Source: a bacterium
GTDB lineage: Bacteria; Myxococcota_A; UBA9160; UBA6930
NCBI GenBank assembly: GCA_024226235.1
Contig: JAAELW010000204.1
Span: 1 to 44,387, forward strand
Length of the DNA stretch: 44,387 nucleotides
Direction: 5' to 3'
The position numbers and the translations under genes are program-made. Below, piece after piece: positions 17,159 through 25,634 of this stretch; the first letter of the stretch is position 1, and each line of letters opens with the position of its first letter. The notes under the pieces were generated by a model. The model was given only the letters and a program-made list of their open reading frames with translations. It did not search any database and was not told the origin of the DNA.

Positions 17159-18250
17159 TTGGTTTTTCCCGGATCGGCCCTGTTCCCGGCGAACTTGAGC
17201 GGGCAGCCGATTGGACCCACAGGCCCCTCAGGGCTGCTAGCCTCCGCCTCCGATCAGAGGAGGGCCCGGGTCACGCTGCTCGCAGGCATCGATATCGGCG
17301 GCACGAAGACCGCCTACGCGCTGGCGGAGGACACAGGGGGCGCCGCAGCTGCGGCGATTACCGCCCGCAAGCGCCGCCCGACCGAGCCCTCGGGCGATCC
17401 CGAGCAGGATCTGCGCGCGATGGCGGAAGACGTCCGGCAGCTCCTGGCCGAGTCCAATGCCTCGGTTGGAGATCTGGCTGTGGTGGGCGTATCGGTCGCA
17501 GGCCCCCTCGACCTGGATGCAGGTCAGGTCCTCAGGCCTCCGAATCTGCCCCATTGGGATCGTGCTCCGGTGCGCGACCTGCTCCAGGCCGAACTCGGCT
17601 GCCCGGTCCATCTCGACAACGACGCCAACGCGGCGGCCCTTGCGGAGTGGCACTACGGGGCGGGGCAGGGCACCGAGCACATGGTCTACCTCACCATGTC
17701 CACCGGTGTCGGCGGCGGCCTGGTCCTGGGCGGAAGGCTTCACCGGGGGGTCGCCTGTAGTGCGGGCGAAGTGGGGCACATTCCGATCGAGTGGGACGGC
17801 GACCTCTGTCACTGCGGGAAGCGTGGCTGTCTCGAGGCCTACATCGGTGGCGCGGCCTGGGCCGAGCGGTTGGAGCGGATCACCCCGGCGGCCAGCCGGG
17901 TTGCCGAACTCGCCAGGACCTCGGGGCCGGCTCGCCCCGAGCACGTCGTACAGGCAGCCCGGGAGGGCGATGCCTTCGCGCTCTCCGAAATGGAACGCTT
18001 CAACGACTACCTGGCTCGCGCAATCGTGCACCTGGCCTTCACGTTGGCCCCTGAATGCGTCGTGCTCGGAACGATTGCAACCGCCGCGGGAGAGGCACTC
18101 TGCCTCGCGCCGGTTCGCGAAAAGGTTAGGGCCCGGACCTGGCCCGCAGTGGGCGACAACCTCCGCATCGAGCCCAGCGGCCTCGGCGACGATCTACCCT
18201 ACCTGGCCGGATTGGCCGTCGCCCACGACACCCGACGCCAAGACAGTTAA
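17159..18250 (+). CDS. ROK-family sugar kinase (glucokinase-like)
   Basis: The ROK kinase body starts at LLAGIDIGGTKTAYAL (phosphate-1 motif). It continues with VSVAGPLDLDAG, the catalytic Asp in LDNDANAAALAEW, the ATP motif STGVGGGLV, the substrate-binding GEVGHIP, and the Cys-rich zinc motif CHCGKRGCLEAYIGG. It likely phosphorylates glucose or an N-acetyl-hexosamine with ATP. The start is unclear. A strong AGGAGG lies at 17258-17263, but the optimally spaced codon (17270) is GTC and no ATG/GTG/TTG occurs between it and the conserved core. The coordinates use the first in-frame TTG (17159; another at 17195), adding 37 unconserved residues. The gene ends inside a perfect palindrome shared with the convergent chemoreceptor gene. 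Confidence 0.88.
   Translation: MVFPGSALFPANLSGQPIGPTGPSGLLASASDQRRARVTLLAGIDIGGTKTAYALAEDTGGAAAAAITARKRRPTEPSGDPEQDLRAMAEDVRQLLAESNASVGDLAVVGVSVAGPLDLDAGQVLRPPNLPHWDRAPVRDLLQAELGCPVHLDNDANAAALAEWHYGAGQGTEHMVYLTMSTGVGGGLVLGGRLHRGVACSAGEVGHIPIEWDGDLCHCGKRGCLEAYIGGAAWAERLERITPAASRVAELARTSGPARPEHVVQAAREGDAFALSEMERFNDYLARAIVHLAFTLAPECVVLGTIATAAGEALCLAPVREKVRARTWPAVGDNLRIEPSGLGDDLPYLAGLAVAHDTRRQDS
17256..17264 (+). promoter_or_regulatory. Strong Shine-Dalgarno without a canonical start codon
   Basis: AGAGGAGGG lies 6 bases before codon GTC at 17270, the first residue of the conserved ROK core. The next candidate is CTG at 17276. Either a rare start is used, a base differs from the true sequence, or translation starts upstream at TTG. 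Confidence 0.5.
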
Positions 18251-18296
18251 GAGCGGAGTTAAGAGAGTGCCTGGCCCCTCTCTTAACTCCGCTCTT
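18249..18296. repeat. Perfect 19-bp palindrome with GTGCCTGGCCCC core (copy 1)
   Basis: The arm AAGAGCGGAGTTAAGAGAG (18249-18267) and its exact reverse complement (18278-18296) flank a 10-base loop TGCCTGGCCC. It lies between convergent genes. The left arm overlaps the ROK stop codon (18248-18250), and the right arm supplies the stop (18285-18283) and last codons of the chemoreceptor gene. It probably acts as a bidirectional terminator. A related copy sits at 40641-40674, so it is a dispersed element and not only a local terminator. Confidence 0.88.
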
Positions 18297-19974
18297 GGTC
18301 CTTCTCGGCTTGAGTGGCGGCGGCCAGTGTGATGGCTTCGGCGTGGAGGCGGACGAGCTGCTCCTGGAGGGCCGCGGTGCCGGTCCCGCGTTTCCGGGCC
18401 ACTTCGAGAATCTGATTGACCGCGCCGGACATCGAGTCGCTGGCGGTGCGGTGGCCTTCTGTGTTCTGATGGATCGACCGGATCATTTCGCCGATCGCGT
18501 TGATGCTCTCGGTGATGAAGCGACCCGATTCACGCTGCTCCTCGGTGGATCGATGCACCTGACGGCACAACTCGAGGGATTCCTCGGCATTGCGAAGCAG
18601 GGTCTGACCCGCACCCGATTGCTCGAGCATTGCCTTGGAGATCTGCTGAACCATCGAGGATGTGCGCTGCACGGCCTCGGTGACGTGTTTCGAATTGCGG
18701 CTCTGCTCGGTCGTCGCACGCGCGATTTCTCCGACCCGTGAGCTCGCATTCCCTGCCGATTCCCGTATTCGAATGAGGTTCTCACCCGCTTTCCGAGAAC
18801 GCTCGACGCCCGTCTCGACCGACCGGATGCCTGCGGCCATCGCATCCACCGCATTCGCGGACTCGTCCTGCACGGCCTTGATCAGCGCTTCGATTTCCCC
18901 GGTGCTCGATGCAGTGCGCCGAGCCAGGGTCTTCACGTGGGTGGCCACGACCGCGAAGGCCTTGCCTTGCTCGCCCGCCTGGGCAGCGATGATCGCGGCG
19001 TTCAGCGATAGCAGGTTGGTCTCGTCGTTGATGTCGCCGATCACGTTCACGATCTCACCGATCTCACCGATCCGAGATGCAAGCCGCTCGATCACGGTCT
19101 TGGCATCCTGCGTCTGCTCACGGATCTGATCGATGCCGTCGATGGTCGCTGTCACCGCAGCGCTGCCCTCCTGGGCTCCGGTGCTCACCCGGTCGGTGAG
19201 ATCGGCAGCATCGGCGACGTGGGTGGTCACCTCCTGGATGGTGCGATCCATCTCAACCATCGCTGTGGCCGACTCCTCGGCCATGGATTGCACCGCATCC
19301 GCACTGTCTGCAACCTGCCGGATGCTGGCGCTGATCTGATGCACTCCCGTGGTGGAGGCCTCTGCGGCTTGATGTAGCCAGCCGGCGATCCGCGCCACTT
19401 CCTCGTTGGTGCTCCCCATTTCGAGGATCGATGCCGAGGCCTCCTCTGAGGAGCGCGAGAGGCTGTCGACCTCGTCGTTGATGCTACGGATCGAGGTGTT
19501 GATGTGGGCCAAGAGCGATGCGGCCTCTTCGACGGACTCCCCGATCTCCTCACCACTCTCTTCCACCTCGAGATTGCTCTGATGGATCTGCGCGGGTAGG
19601 ACCTGGAGCGTATCGATGAAGCGGCTCACCGATTCACCCAGGGTTCGCTCCCTGGCGATGAAACTGCGCAGCGCCTGGCCGAACTCACCCAGGTCGTCGA
19701 GTTCTTCCGCGTCGATGCCCGCGGGCCCGGCCTCGGCAAGCCGCTGCACGACGGACATAGCCCGGCCCGCGCTTTGACGCAGCGGTGCCGCATTGCGGAG
19801 CTCCAGCCATGCCGCTCCTGCCGAGCCGAGGAGGACCCAGATCGCGGCGATCCAGAGCGGAAACCCCACAGCGCCGAGCACGAGCGCCACCGCACCGACG
19901 GCTCCCGCGGCGAAGCCGGAAGTCGGCAACCTGGCTTCGAGTCCGGTGGAAGGACGCGATTGCGGTCCGGTCAT
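18283..19974 (-). CDS. Methyl-accepting chemotaxis protein without sensor domain
   Basis: A 563-residue protein from ATG 19974; upstream in-frame codons would overlap tgt and are basic and unconserved. Two adjacent hydrophobic segments (about 20-37 and 39-54) leave essentially no periplasmic loop. A short linker and a long Ser/Ala/Glu-rich helical signalling domain follow. The hairpin tip reads INDETNLLSLNAAIIAAQAG then KAFAVVATHVKTLARR, close to the canonical CheA/CheW-contact region. It has Ile-Ala-Ala-Gln where Glu-Ala-Ala-Arg is usual. No C-terminal CheR-binding pentapeptide is present. No che genes are in the window. It probably senses a cytosolic or membrane state and could feed a motility or pilus array, which is inferred only. 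Confidence 0.91.
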   Translation of the reverse strand: MTGPQSRPSTGLEARLPTSGFAAGAVGAVALVLGAVGFPLWIAAIWVLLGSAGAAWLELRNAAPLRQSAGRAMSVVQRLAEAGPAGIDAEELDDLGEFGQALRSFIARERTLGESVSRFIDTLQVLPAQIHQSNLEVEESGEEIGESVEEAASLLAHINTSIRSINDEVDSLSRSSEEASASILEMGSTNEEVARIAGWLHQAAEASTTGVHQISASIRQVADSADAVQSMAEESATAMVEMDRTIQEVTTHVADAADLTDRVSTGAQEGSAAVTATIDGIDQIREQTQDAKTVIERLASRIGEIGEIVNVIGDINDETNLLSLNAAIIAAQAGEQGKAFAVVATHVKTLARRTASSTGEIEALIKAVQDESANAVDAMAAGIRSVETGVERSRKAGENLIRIRESAGNASSRVGEIARATTEQSRNSKHVTEAVQRTSSMVQQISKAMLEQSGAGQTLLRNAEESLELCRQVHRSTEEQRESGRFITESINAIGEMIRSIHQNTEGHRTASDSMSGAVNQILEVARKRGTGTAALQEQLVRLHAEAITLAAATQAEKDQERS

Positions 19975-20080
19975 GGCGAGGGCACTCCTCCAGCAGCCGA
20001 ATTCGGCGGGTTCCAGCTTCGACTTGAGGAAAGCTCCGCGATCTCGGGGCCTTGGGGCCCCAGGGCGCGGGCGTCGCTGG

Positions 20081-21199
20081 CTAACCGAGCCGAACGCCCG
20101 CCAGAGCGATGATCTCATCGCGAAGCGCGGCAAACCGGCCCTTCTCGATGGCGTCTCGGGCCCGCTCCATCAGCCGCAGTGTGAAGCGCAGATTGTGGAG
20201 GCTCGCGAGCCGCGCACCCAGGCTCTCGCCACTGCGCAGCAGATGACGCAGGAACGCGCGGCTGTGGTGGGTGCAGGTCGGGCAATCACAGTTCGGGTCG
20301 GGCGGCGCCTCGTCCCGCGCGAAACGGGCATTGCGCACGACGATCTGTCCCTGGCTCGTGAACAACAAGCCATGCCGCGCATGGCGGGTGGGCACCACGC
20401 AGTCGAACAGATCGACCCCGCAGTCGATGGCACGCACCAGATCCTCGGGCTTGCCGAGGCCCATCAGGTACCGGGGGTGGGTAGAGGGAAGCTCGGCCTG
20501 GGCCTCGCAGATGGCCTCGCGCCGGGCGTCATCGGTTTCGCCCAGACCGAGCCCGCCGTGGGCGTAGCCGTCGAACCCGAGGGAAGCGGTCTCCCGTGCG
20601 CTTTCGCGCCGCAAGCTCGCAACGGATCCGCCCTGGACGATTCCAAACAAAGCCTGGTCCTTGCTCTGATGGGCGCGTCGAGCCCGCTCCGCCCAGCGCA
20701 GGCTCCGGGCCTGGGCCGAGGCCGCTCGCGCGCGATCTGCGACGGCCTCGGGCACGCACTCGTCGAGGACCATCGCGATGTCGGAACCCAGGGCTTGCTG
20801 AATCGCCACGACACTCTCGGGTGTCAATTGGCGCCGAGTGCCATCGAGTGCGGATGAGAACGTCACTCCGTCCTCATCGAGCTCGACGCGATCCGCCAAC
20901 GAGGTGATCTGGAAGCCTCCGCTATCGGTAAGCCAGGGCCTTCGCCAGCCGCTGAACTCGTGCAACCCCCCGAGTTCTTCGATCACCGCCTCGCCGGGTC
21001 TCTCGTGCAGGTGATAGGTGTTCGTCAACGCGATCTCGGCACCAAGGCTTTCGAGATCCACCGCATCGACACCGCGAACCGCACCATAGGTGGCGACCGG
21101 CATGAAGGCCGGGGTGTGGACGACTCCATGAGGGGTCGTGAGGCGCCCCGTTCGGGCGTCCCCGTCGCGTCCCCGAAGCTCGAAGGAGAGCGGATTCAC
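20081..21199 (-). CDS. tgt: tRNA-guanine transglycosylase
   Basis: A 372-residue enzyme exchanging guanine-34 for preQ1 in tRNAs with GUN anticodons, an early tRNA step of queuosine synthesis. Landmarks: TPAFMPVATYGAVRG (29-43), LTDSGGFQ with general acid Asp92, the GIVQGG and HGGLGLGE loops, nucleophile Asp266 in VDLFDCVVPTRHAR, and zinc ligands Cys304, Cys306, Cys309 and His335 (CDCPTC, then SLHNLRF). The length is normal. The ATG overlaps the queA stop (ATGA), forming a queA-tgt unit. The usual yajC-secDF genes do not follow; a chemoreceptor gene does. Confidence 0.97.
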   Translation of the reverse strand: MNPLSFELRGRDGDARTGRLTTPHGVVHTPAFMPVATYGAVRGVDAVDLESLGAEIALTNTYHLHERPGEAVIEELGGLHEFSGWRRPWLTDSGGFQITSLADRVELDEDGVTFSSALDGTRRQLTPESVVAIQQALGSDIAMVLDECVPEAVADRARAASAQARSLRWAERARRAHQSKDQALFGIVQGGSVASLRRESARETASLGFDGYAHGGLGLGETDDARREAICEAQAELPSTHPRYLMGLGKPEDLVRAIDCGVDLFDCVVPTRHARHGLLFTSQGQIVVRNARFARDEAPPDPNCDCPTCTHHSRAFLRHLLRSGESLGARLASLHNLRFTLRLMERARDAIEKGRFAALRDEIIALAGVRLG

Positions 21200-22233
21200 T
21201 GGATGAGCATCGCGTCGCCGTAGGAATAGAAGCGGTAGCCCGCCTGGATGGCTTCCCGATAGGCCCGCAACACGTGGTTCCGCCCGGCGAAGGCGGCCAC
21301 GAGCAACAGCAGGGAGGAGCGGGGAAGATGGAAGTTCGTGAGCAGTCCGTCCACGACCCGAAAGCGGGAGCCCGCGCGCAGGAAGAGCCGCGTTTCGCCA
21401 GCCCCAGCATCGACCCGGCCATCCTCGCGGGCGCAGCTTTCGAGCACCCGGCAGCTGGTGGTTCCCACCGCGATCACGCGCCCCCCGGCGCTACGCGTCG
21501 CATCGATCGCCCGGGCCGTCGCGTCGGGAAGCACGAAGGGCTCCGCGTGCAGCTCCCCCGTCTCGAAGGCCTCCGGGGCGACGGGCCGGAACGTCCCGGG
21601 CCCCACGTGGAGCACCAGCTCCGCCCAGCCGATGCCGGCTCGTGACAACCGCTCCAACAGCCCGCGCGTCAGATGAAGGCCCGCGGTCGGAGCCGCGACC
21701 GAGCCAGGGGCCCGGGCGTAGACGGTCTGGTAGCGCTCCGGGTCCCGGGCGTCGGCGGCCGGGCGTCGGATGTAGGGCGGGAGCGGGGTTTCGCCCAGCA
21801 TGTACGGGTTCTCTCCACCCGGGAGGTCGAATCTCAGCAGGGCCTCACCACGCGGGCCGAGCGCCGCGACCCGAGACGCACAGGTTCGCCCGTCGCGTTC
21901 GAAGACGAGTTCGAGCCCTTCCCGGAGTCGGCCACTGCAGCGCACCAAAGCCCGGTAGCAGCCATTCTCGTCCGCTCCGAGCAGCAGGGCTTCGGCCGCG
22001 CCACCGCTGGCCTTGCGGCCGCGCAGCCGCGCGGGCGAAACGCGCGTGGCGTTGCCTACGAGCAGATCCCCTGCCCGCAGCCACTCAGGGAGATCCCTGA
22101 CCAGGCCATGGCGCAGCGCACCACTCGTCCGATCCAGGCCCAGGAGCCTGGCTGCGTCGCGAGGCTCGGCGGCAGTCTGCGCGATCCGCTCGCTGGGGAG
22201 CTCGTAGTCGAGCTCATCCGTGAGGCTTGCCAC
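21196..22233 (-). CDS. queA: S-adenosylmethionine:tRNA ribosyltransferase-isomerase
   Basis: A 345-residue enzyme that moves the ribosyl part of SAM to preQ1-modified tRNA, giving epoxyqueuosine. The start is GTG 22233, where the family N-terminus begins (ASLTDELDYELPSERIAQ); the longer upstream frame is a non-conserved extension. Further motifs: RDAARLL, DLLVGNATRV (usual LLVFNDTRV; Phe-Asn-Asp becomes Gly-Asn-Ala here), TPLPPYIRR, YQTVYA, GSVAAPTAGLHLT, LHVGPGTFRPV, LLTNFHLPRSSLL and GYRFYSYGDAMLI. Its end overlaps the tgt start. It follows the GH10-like gene by 14 bases on the same strand. Confidence 0.95.
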   Translation of the reverse strand: MASLTDELDYELPSERIAQTAAEPRDAARLLGLDRTSGALRHGLVRDLPEWLRAGDLLVGNATRVSPARLRGRKASGGAAEALLLGADENGCYRALVRCSGRLREGLELVFERDGRTCASRVAALGPRGEALLRFDLPGGENPYMLGETPLPPYIRRPAADARDPERYQTVYARAPGSVAAPTAGLHLTRGLLERLSRAGIGWAELVLHVGPGTFRPVAPEAFETGELHAEPFVLPDATARAIDATRSAGGRVIAVGTTSCRVLESCAREDGRVDAGAGETRLFLRAGSRFRVVDGLLTNFHLPRSSLLLLVAAFAGRNHVLRAYREAIQAGYRFYSYGDAMLIQ

Positions 22234-22247
22234 CCTCGGTACCCGAT

Positions 22248-23513
22248 TCAGTCCAATTCGGCGGTCGGCGGAACCGCTGGAGCCGGAGCGGCCACGGCCG
22301 GGCTCAGCGCTTCGAGCAGTGCGGGGTGTTCGGTGATCCAATCCCAGGAGAAGAGGGCGCTTCCGAGGCCTCCGATTCGTTCCACTTGTTCGAGCTGCGC
22401 CATCGCCTGCTCCGGCTGATTCGAGAACAGCCAGGAGCCAAGCCCGACCCACAGCTCGCGACGCTTTCCGAGACCCGAGAGCGCTTCGACACCGTGGCGA
22501 AGCAGGGTCGCGTCGCGCGTGTAGAGCATCGGTACCGCGAAATCGAGCAGGCCGTCGTCCAGCCAGCTCGCCCAGTCCTGGAAGTCCACCAGATAGGCGC
22601 GCTCCCGATCTGCAATCACCGCGGCCGAAATCCGCAAGCCAGGTTTCACCGCACGGCTGGCGCGGCCGATCGTCGCCACGAGCTGGGTGAGTTTGGCCCG
22701 GCGCCAGTCGTCCCAGCGGTTGGCGTTGCGCAAGCTCTCGCCCTGTGGCGCGGCCAGGCCCGTCTCCCGCTGGAAACGCAGCCGGGACGCTTCACCGTAG
22801 CCAAACGAGAGGCCCACGCCGAAGCGTGTCCCCGGCGAGTAGGGCAGGATATCGGGGTAGCGGATGTAATCCAGATGCAAGCCATCCAGGCCGGGGTAGC
22901 CCCGCACGAGCTCGGCGAGGGTCTGGGTCAGGCGCTCGGCCACGCCCGGTGCTGCCGGATCGAGCCACACGGCCGGAGTTCCCATCCGGTAGTGGGCGCG
23001 GTCGGGCTGGGGCACTTCGAATTCCGGGTAGTCGAGGATCGATCGCCCGTGCTGATCAACGGCTACGGCCTCTCGCCCCAGATCCCTCACGAGGGGTCCG
23101 TCGGCGTATCCGGCCAGTGAGAGCACGTTGACCCAGGCGTGCACCCGAAGCCCCGCTTCGTGAGCTCGGGCGATCAGCACCTCGAGCGCATCGCGTTCAC
23201 CCTCTCGAAAGGTCGCGGCGTGGGGCGCCGGGTCCGCCAGGGTCGAATCGAACCATGCCCTGCCGCCACGATAGACCTGCACGAAGAGATCGGTCACGCC
23301 CATCGCGTGGGCATCTGCGAGCAGCCGATCCACGCGTTCGGGATGCTCGAGAACGCGCTGCGACCCCTCGCACAGCACCCACAGCCCGCGCACCGAGCCC
23401 TCGGCATGGGCCGCCGGTACCCCGATCCACGCGAGTAGCAGGGCCAGTGCGATTACGCGCCGGTTGGCGTGCCGCGAATTCGCGTAGGAGACTCCGAACT
23501 TGTGGGCACGCAA
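22248..23513 (-). CDS. GH10-like (DUF187-type) exported glycoside hydrolase
   Basis: A 421-residue protein with a signal peptide (about 1-37, ending PAAHAEG). A TIM-barrel of the GH10-like/YngK type follows: SVRGLWVLCEG at strand 1, THDLFVQVYRGG-like VTDLFVQVYRGGRAWFDS, AGLRVHAWVNVLS, and the signature LDGLHLDYIRYP (about 213-224), whose Asp is the likely acid. Later come ISAAVIADR and LDFAVPMLYT. In the family these are cell-envelope glycosidases, some acting on peptidoglycan-derived sugars. It diverges from the SLT transglycosylase gene, so both may serve wall turnover. The C-terminus is Ala/Pro-rich. Confidence 0.87.
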   Translation of the reverse strand: MRAHKFGVSYANSRHANRRVIALALLLAWIGVPAAHAEGSVRGLWVLCEGSQRVLEHPERVDRLLADAHAMGVTDLFVQVYRGGRAWFDSTLADPAPHAATFREGERDALEVLIARAHEAGLRVHAWVNVLSLAGYADGPLVRDLGREAVAVDQHGRSILDYPEFEVPQPDRAHYRMGTPAVWLDPAAPGVAERLTQTLAELVRGYPGLDGLHLDYIRYPDILPYSPGTRFGVGLSFGYGEASRLRFQRETGLAAPQGESLRNANRWDDWRRAKLTQLVATIGRASRAVKPGLRISAAVIADRERAYLVDFQDWASWLDDGLLDFAVPMLYTRDATLLRHGVEALSGLGKRRELWVGLGSWLFSNQPEQAMAQLEQVERIGGLGSALFSWDWITEHPALLEALSPAVAAPAPAVPPTAELD

Positions 23514-23591
23514 CGTCGTCGAAACCTAACCGAGGGCTCTTCCATTGACACGGGCCCGGGTCCCTTCACACTGCGGGTGCGGAGGATTGCA

Positions 23592-25634
23592 GTGACACGT
23601 TCGAGAGCTGGGCAAACAGCGGCGAGGGCGCTCCTACCGCTCGCCGTGGTGTTCGGATTGCTGTGGACGGACATCGCGAAGGGCCAGCCGACAAGCCCCG
23701 CAGAGGGGCTTCGGCTGGGGCTTCAGGCCCTCGACCAGGGGGCTCCCGCGGAGGCCCGAATGCGGTTTGCGGAGGTGCGAGACCGCTGGCCGGTGGTGGG
23801 GGATCACGCCGAACAGCTTCGCATCCGCGCACTGGCAGCGACGGGCGAGCCGTTCGAGATCCTCGCCTCCAGCCATGCATTCCTGCTCCGGCATGGGGCC
23901 TCACCGGTGGTGGGCCTCGTCTGGCGAGACATGGCGCTGGCCCACCAAGCCCTCGGCCAGCTGGCCGATGCAAGGGACGCCTGGCGGGAGGCCGAGGGCC
24001 ACACGAGTGACGAACCGGACAAGCTGGCGCTGGGGTTGGCCCGCGCCCGCTCCTGGGAGGCGGAGGCACGCTTCGCGGAAGCTGCCGCGATCTACCTGGA
24101 GCTGTGGAGGAAATGGCCCGCGGTCGAAGGCAGCGAAACGGCAGAAGCCGGGCTGCTTCGCACCGAGGGCCGGCTGGGCCAGCCGCAGCGTGGACTCGAG
24201 GATTGGACAGAGCGCTCCGCCCAACTCGAGGCGGCGTACCACAACGAGGCGGCGCTCAGCGCCTGCGAGCGGGCACTCTCGCTGGCGCCCGGGACACCAG
24301 AGGCTCGCGAGGCCCTGCAGCTTCGCCGCGCCACTTTGTTGTTCCGCCTACGGCGCTACCCGGAAGCCGTCGAGGCGTTTGCTGCGCTGCCGCCGGATAC
24401 GGATTCGCAGTTCTGGCGTGCACGCTCGCTCGCGAGGAGTGGTCTGATTTCCGAGGCCATCCAGGGCTTCTCCGAGGTGGCGAAGACGGGAGCGCCCGAG
24501 CTTGCTGCCCGGGCGCGCTTCCTGGCGGGGACCCTGCTCGATGACGACGAGCCCGAAGAGGCCCGCGGCTTGTTCGAGCAGGTGGCGGAACATGCGCCCA
24601 CCGCCGGCCAGCGGGGTGAGGCGCGCTGGCGTCTCGGTTGGGCAGCGTTCCGTGCCGATCGCATGGCCGACGCCACTCGGCACCTGCAGGTACTGGTTGC
24701 CGATACGCCGGATCAGCTCGACGTCTTGCGAGCGCGCTACTGGCTGGCCCGCTCCCAGCAGGCAGTGGCCCCCGAGCAGGCACACCAAGCGCTCGCAAAG
24801 CTTGCCCGCGAGGTGCCCTACACCTACTACGGTGCGCTGGCAGCCGATCGCGTGGGCATCGAGCCTCCCGAACTCGGAAAGGCGCCCGCGGAGCCACGTG
24901 CGGGTCGGCTCCCAGCCGTGCGCCGTCAGCGCGTCGAGATCCTGCTCGAGGCTGGGCTCCGCGACGCTGCGGCCCTCGAACTCGAAGCACTCCGCACGCG
25001 GGTAAGCCTACGCAAACGGTCGGATCGGATTGCCTTGGCCAAGCTCTTCTCCCGGGCCGAACTCCATCACGATGCGGAGCGACTGATGCTCGACCACGAT
25101 CTCTACCGGCTTGCCCAGGGGCCCGAACCCGGGGATTCGCTGGCCGCCTGGCATCTGGCCTGGCCCCGGGCCTATCGGTCGGCCCTCGAGCCAGCTGCCG
25201 CTCGACACCGGGTGGAGCCCGAGCTGGTCTACGCGGTGATGCGGGAAGAAAGCGGGTACCGCCCGGAAATCCTGTCGGCGGTTGGCGCTCACGGGCTCAC
25301 GCAGATCATGCCGGAGACGGGCAAGCGGTTGGCCAAGGAGCTCGGTCGGACTGCATTCGATCCGCGGGAGCTGCTTCAGCCCGCCACCAACCTGGAGTTC
25401 GGGGCCTACTATCTGAGCCGTCTGATGGAACGCGCCGGCGGCCGACTGTCAGCGGCCATCGCGAGCTACAACGCTGGACCCGGCGCGGTCGGGCGCTGGT
25501 TGAAACGCGACGGGGAGATGCCGGACGACATCTGGGTCGAGTCGATTCCGTACCGCCAGACCCGAACGTATGTGAAGCGCGTGATGCGCAGCATGCGCGT
25601 ATACCGCGCGCTGTCCGGCGAATCCGGCTCGTGA
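23592..25634 (+). CDS. Soluble lytic murein transglycosylase (Slt70-like)
   Basis: A 680-residue periplasmic enzyme cleaving the MurNAc-GlcNAc bond with 1,6-anhydro formation. The start GTG 23592 was chosen because GGAGG (23581-23585) sits 6 bases upstream and a signal peptide follows (TRSRAGQTAARALLPLAVVF, cleavage near AKGQP). Residues about 35-470 are an Ala/Leu-rich helical superhelix of TPR-like repeats, as in Slt70. The SLT domain (about 540-670) has catalytic Glu553 in AVMREESGY, then GLTQIMPETG, ATNLEFGAYYLS and ASYNAGPGAVGRW. Its stop overlaps the PfkB start (GTGA). Confidence 0.94.
   Translation: MTRSRAGQTAARALLPLAVVFGLLWTDIAKGQPTSPAEGLRLGLQALDQGAPAEARMRFAEVRDRWPVVGDHAEQLRIRALAATGEPFEILASSHAFLLRHGASPVVGLVWRDMALAHQALGQLADARDAWREAEGHTSDEPDKLALGLARARSWEAEARFAEAAAIYLELWRKWPAVEGSETAEAGLLRTEGRLGQPQRGLEDWTERSAQLEAAYHNEAALSACERALSLAPGTPEAREALQLRRATLLFRLRRYPEAVEAFAALPPDTDSQFWRARSLARSGLISEAIQGFSEVAKTGAPELAARARFLAGTLLDDDEPEEARGLFEQVAEHAPTAGQRGEARWRLGWAAFRADRMADATRHLQVLVADTPDQLDVLRARYWLARSQQAVAPEQAHQALAKLAREVPYTYYGALAADRVGIEPPELGKAPAEPRAGRLPAVRRQRVEILLEAGLRDAAALELEALRTRVSLRKRSDRIALAKLFSRAELHHDAERLMLDHDLYRLAQGPEPGDSLAAWHLAWPRAYRSALEPAAARHRVEPELVYAVMREESGYRPEILSAVGAHGLTQIMPETGKRLAKELGRTAFDPRELLQPATNLEFGAYYLSRLMERAGGRLSAAIASYNAGPGAVGRWLKRDGEMPDDIWVESIPYRQTRTYVKRVMRSMRVYRALSGESGS

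Noticed and set aside
24638-25630. 331-residue upstream extension of the PfkB frame
   Set aside because: It runs through the SLT transglycosylase in another frame and is Arg/Gly/Pro-rich. The kinase begins at GTG 25631.
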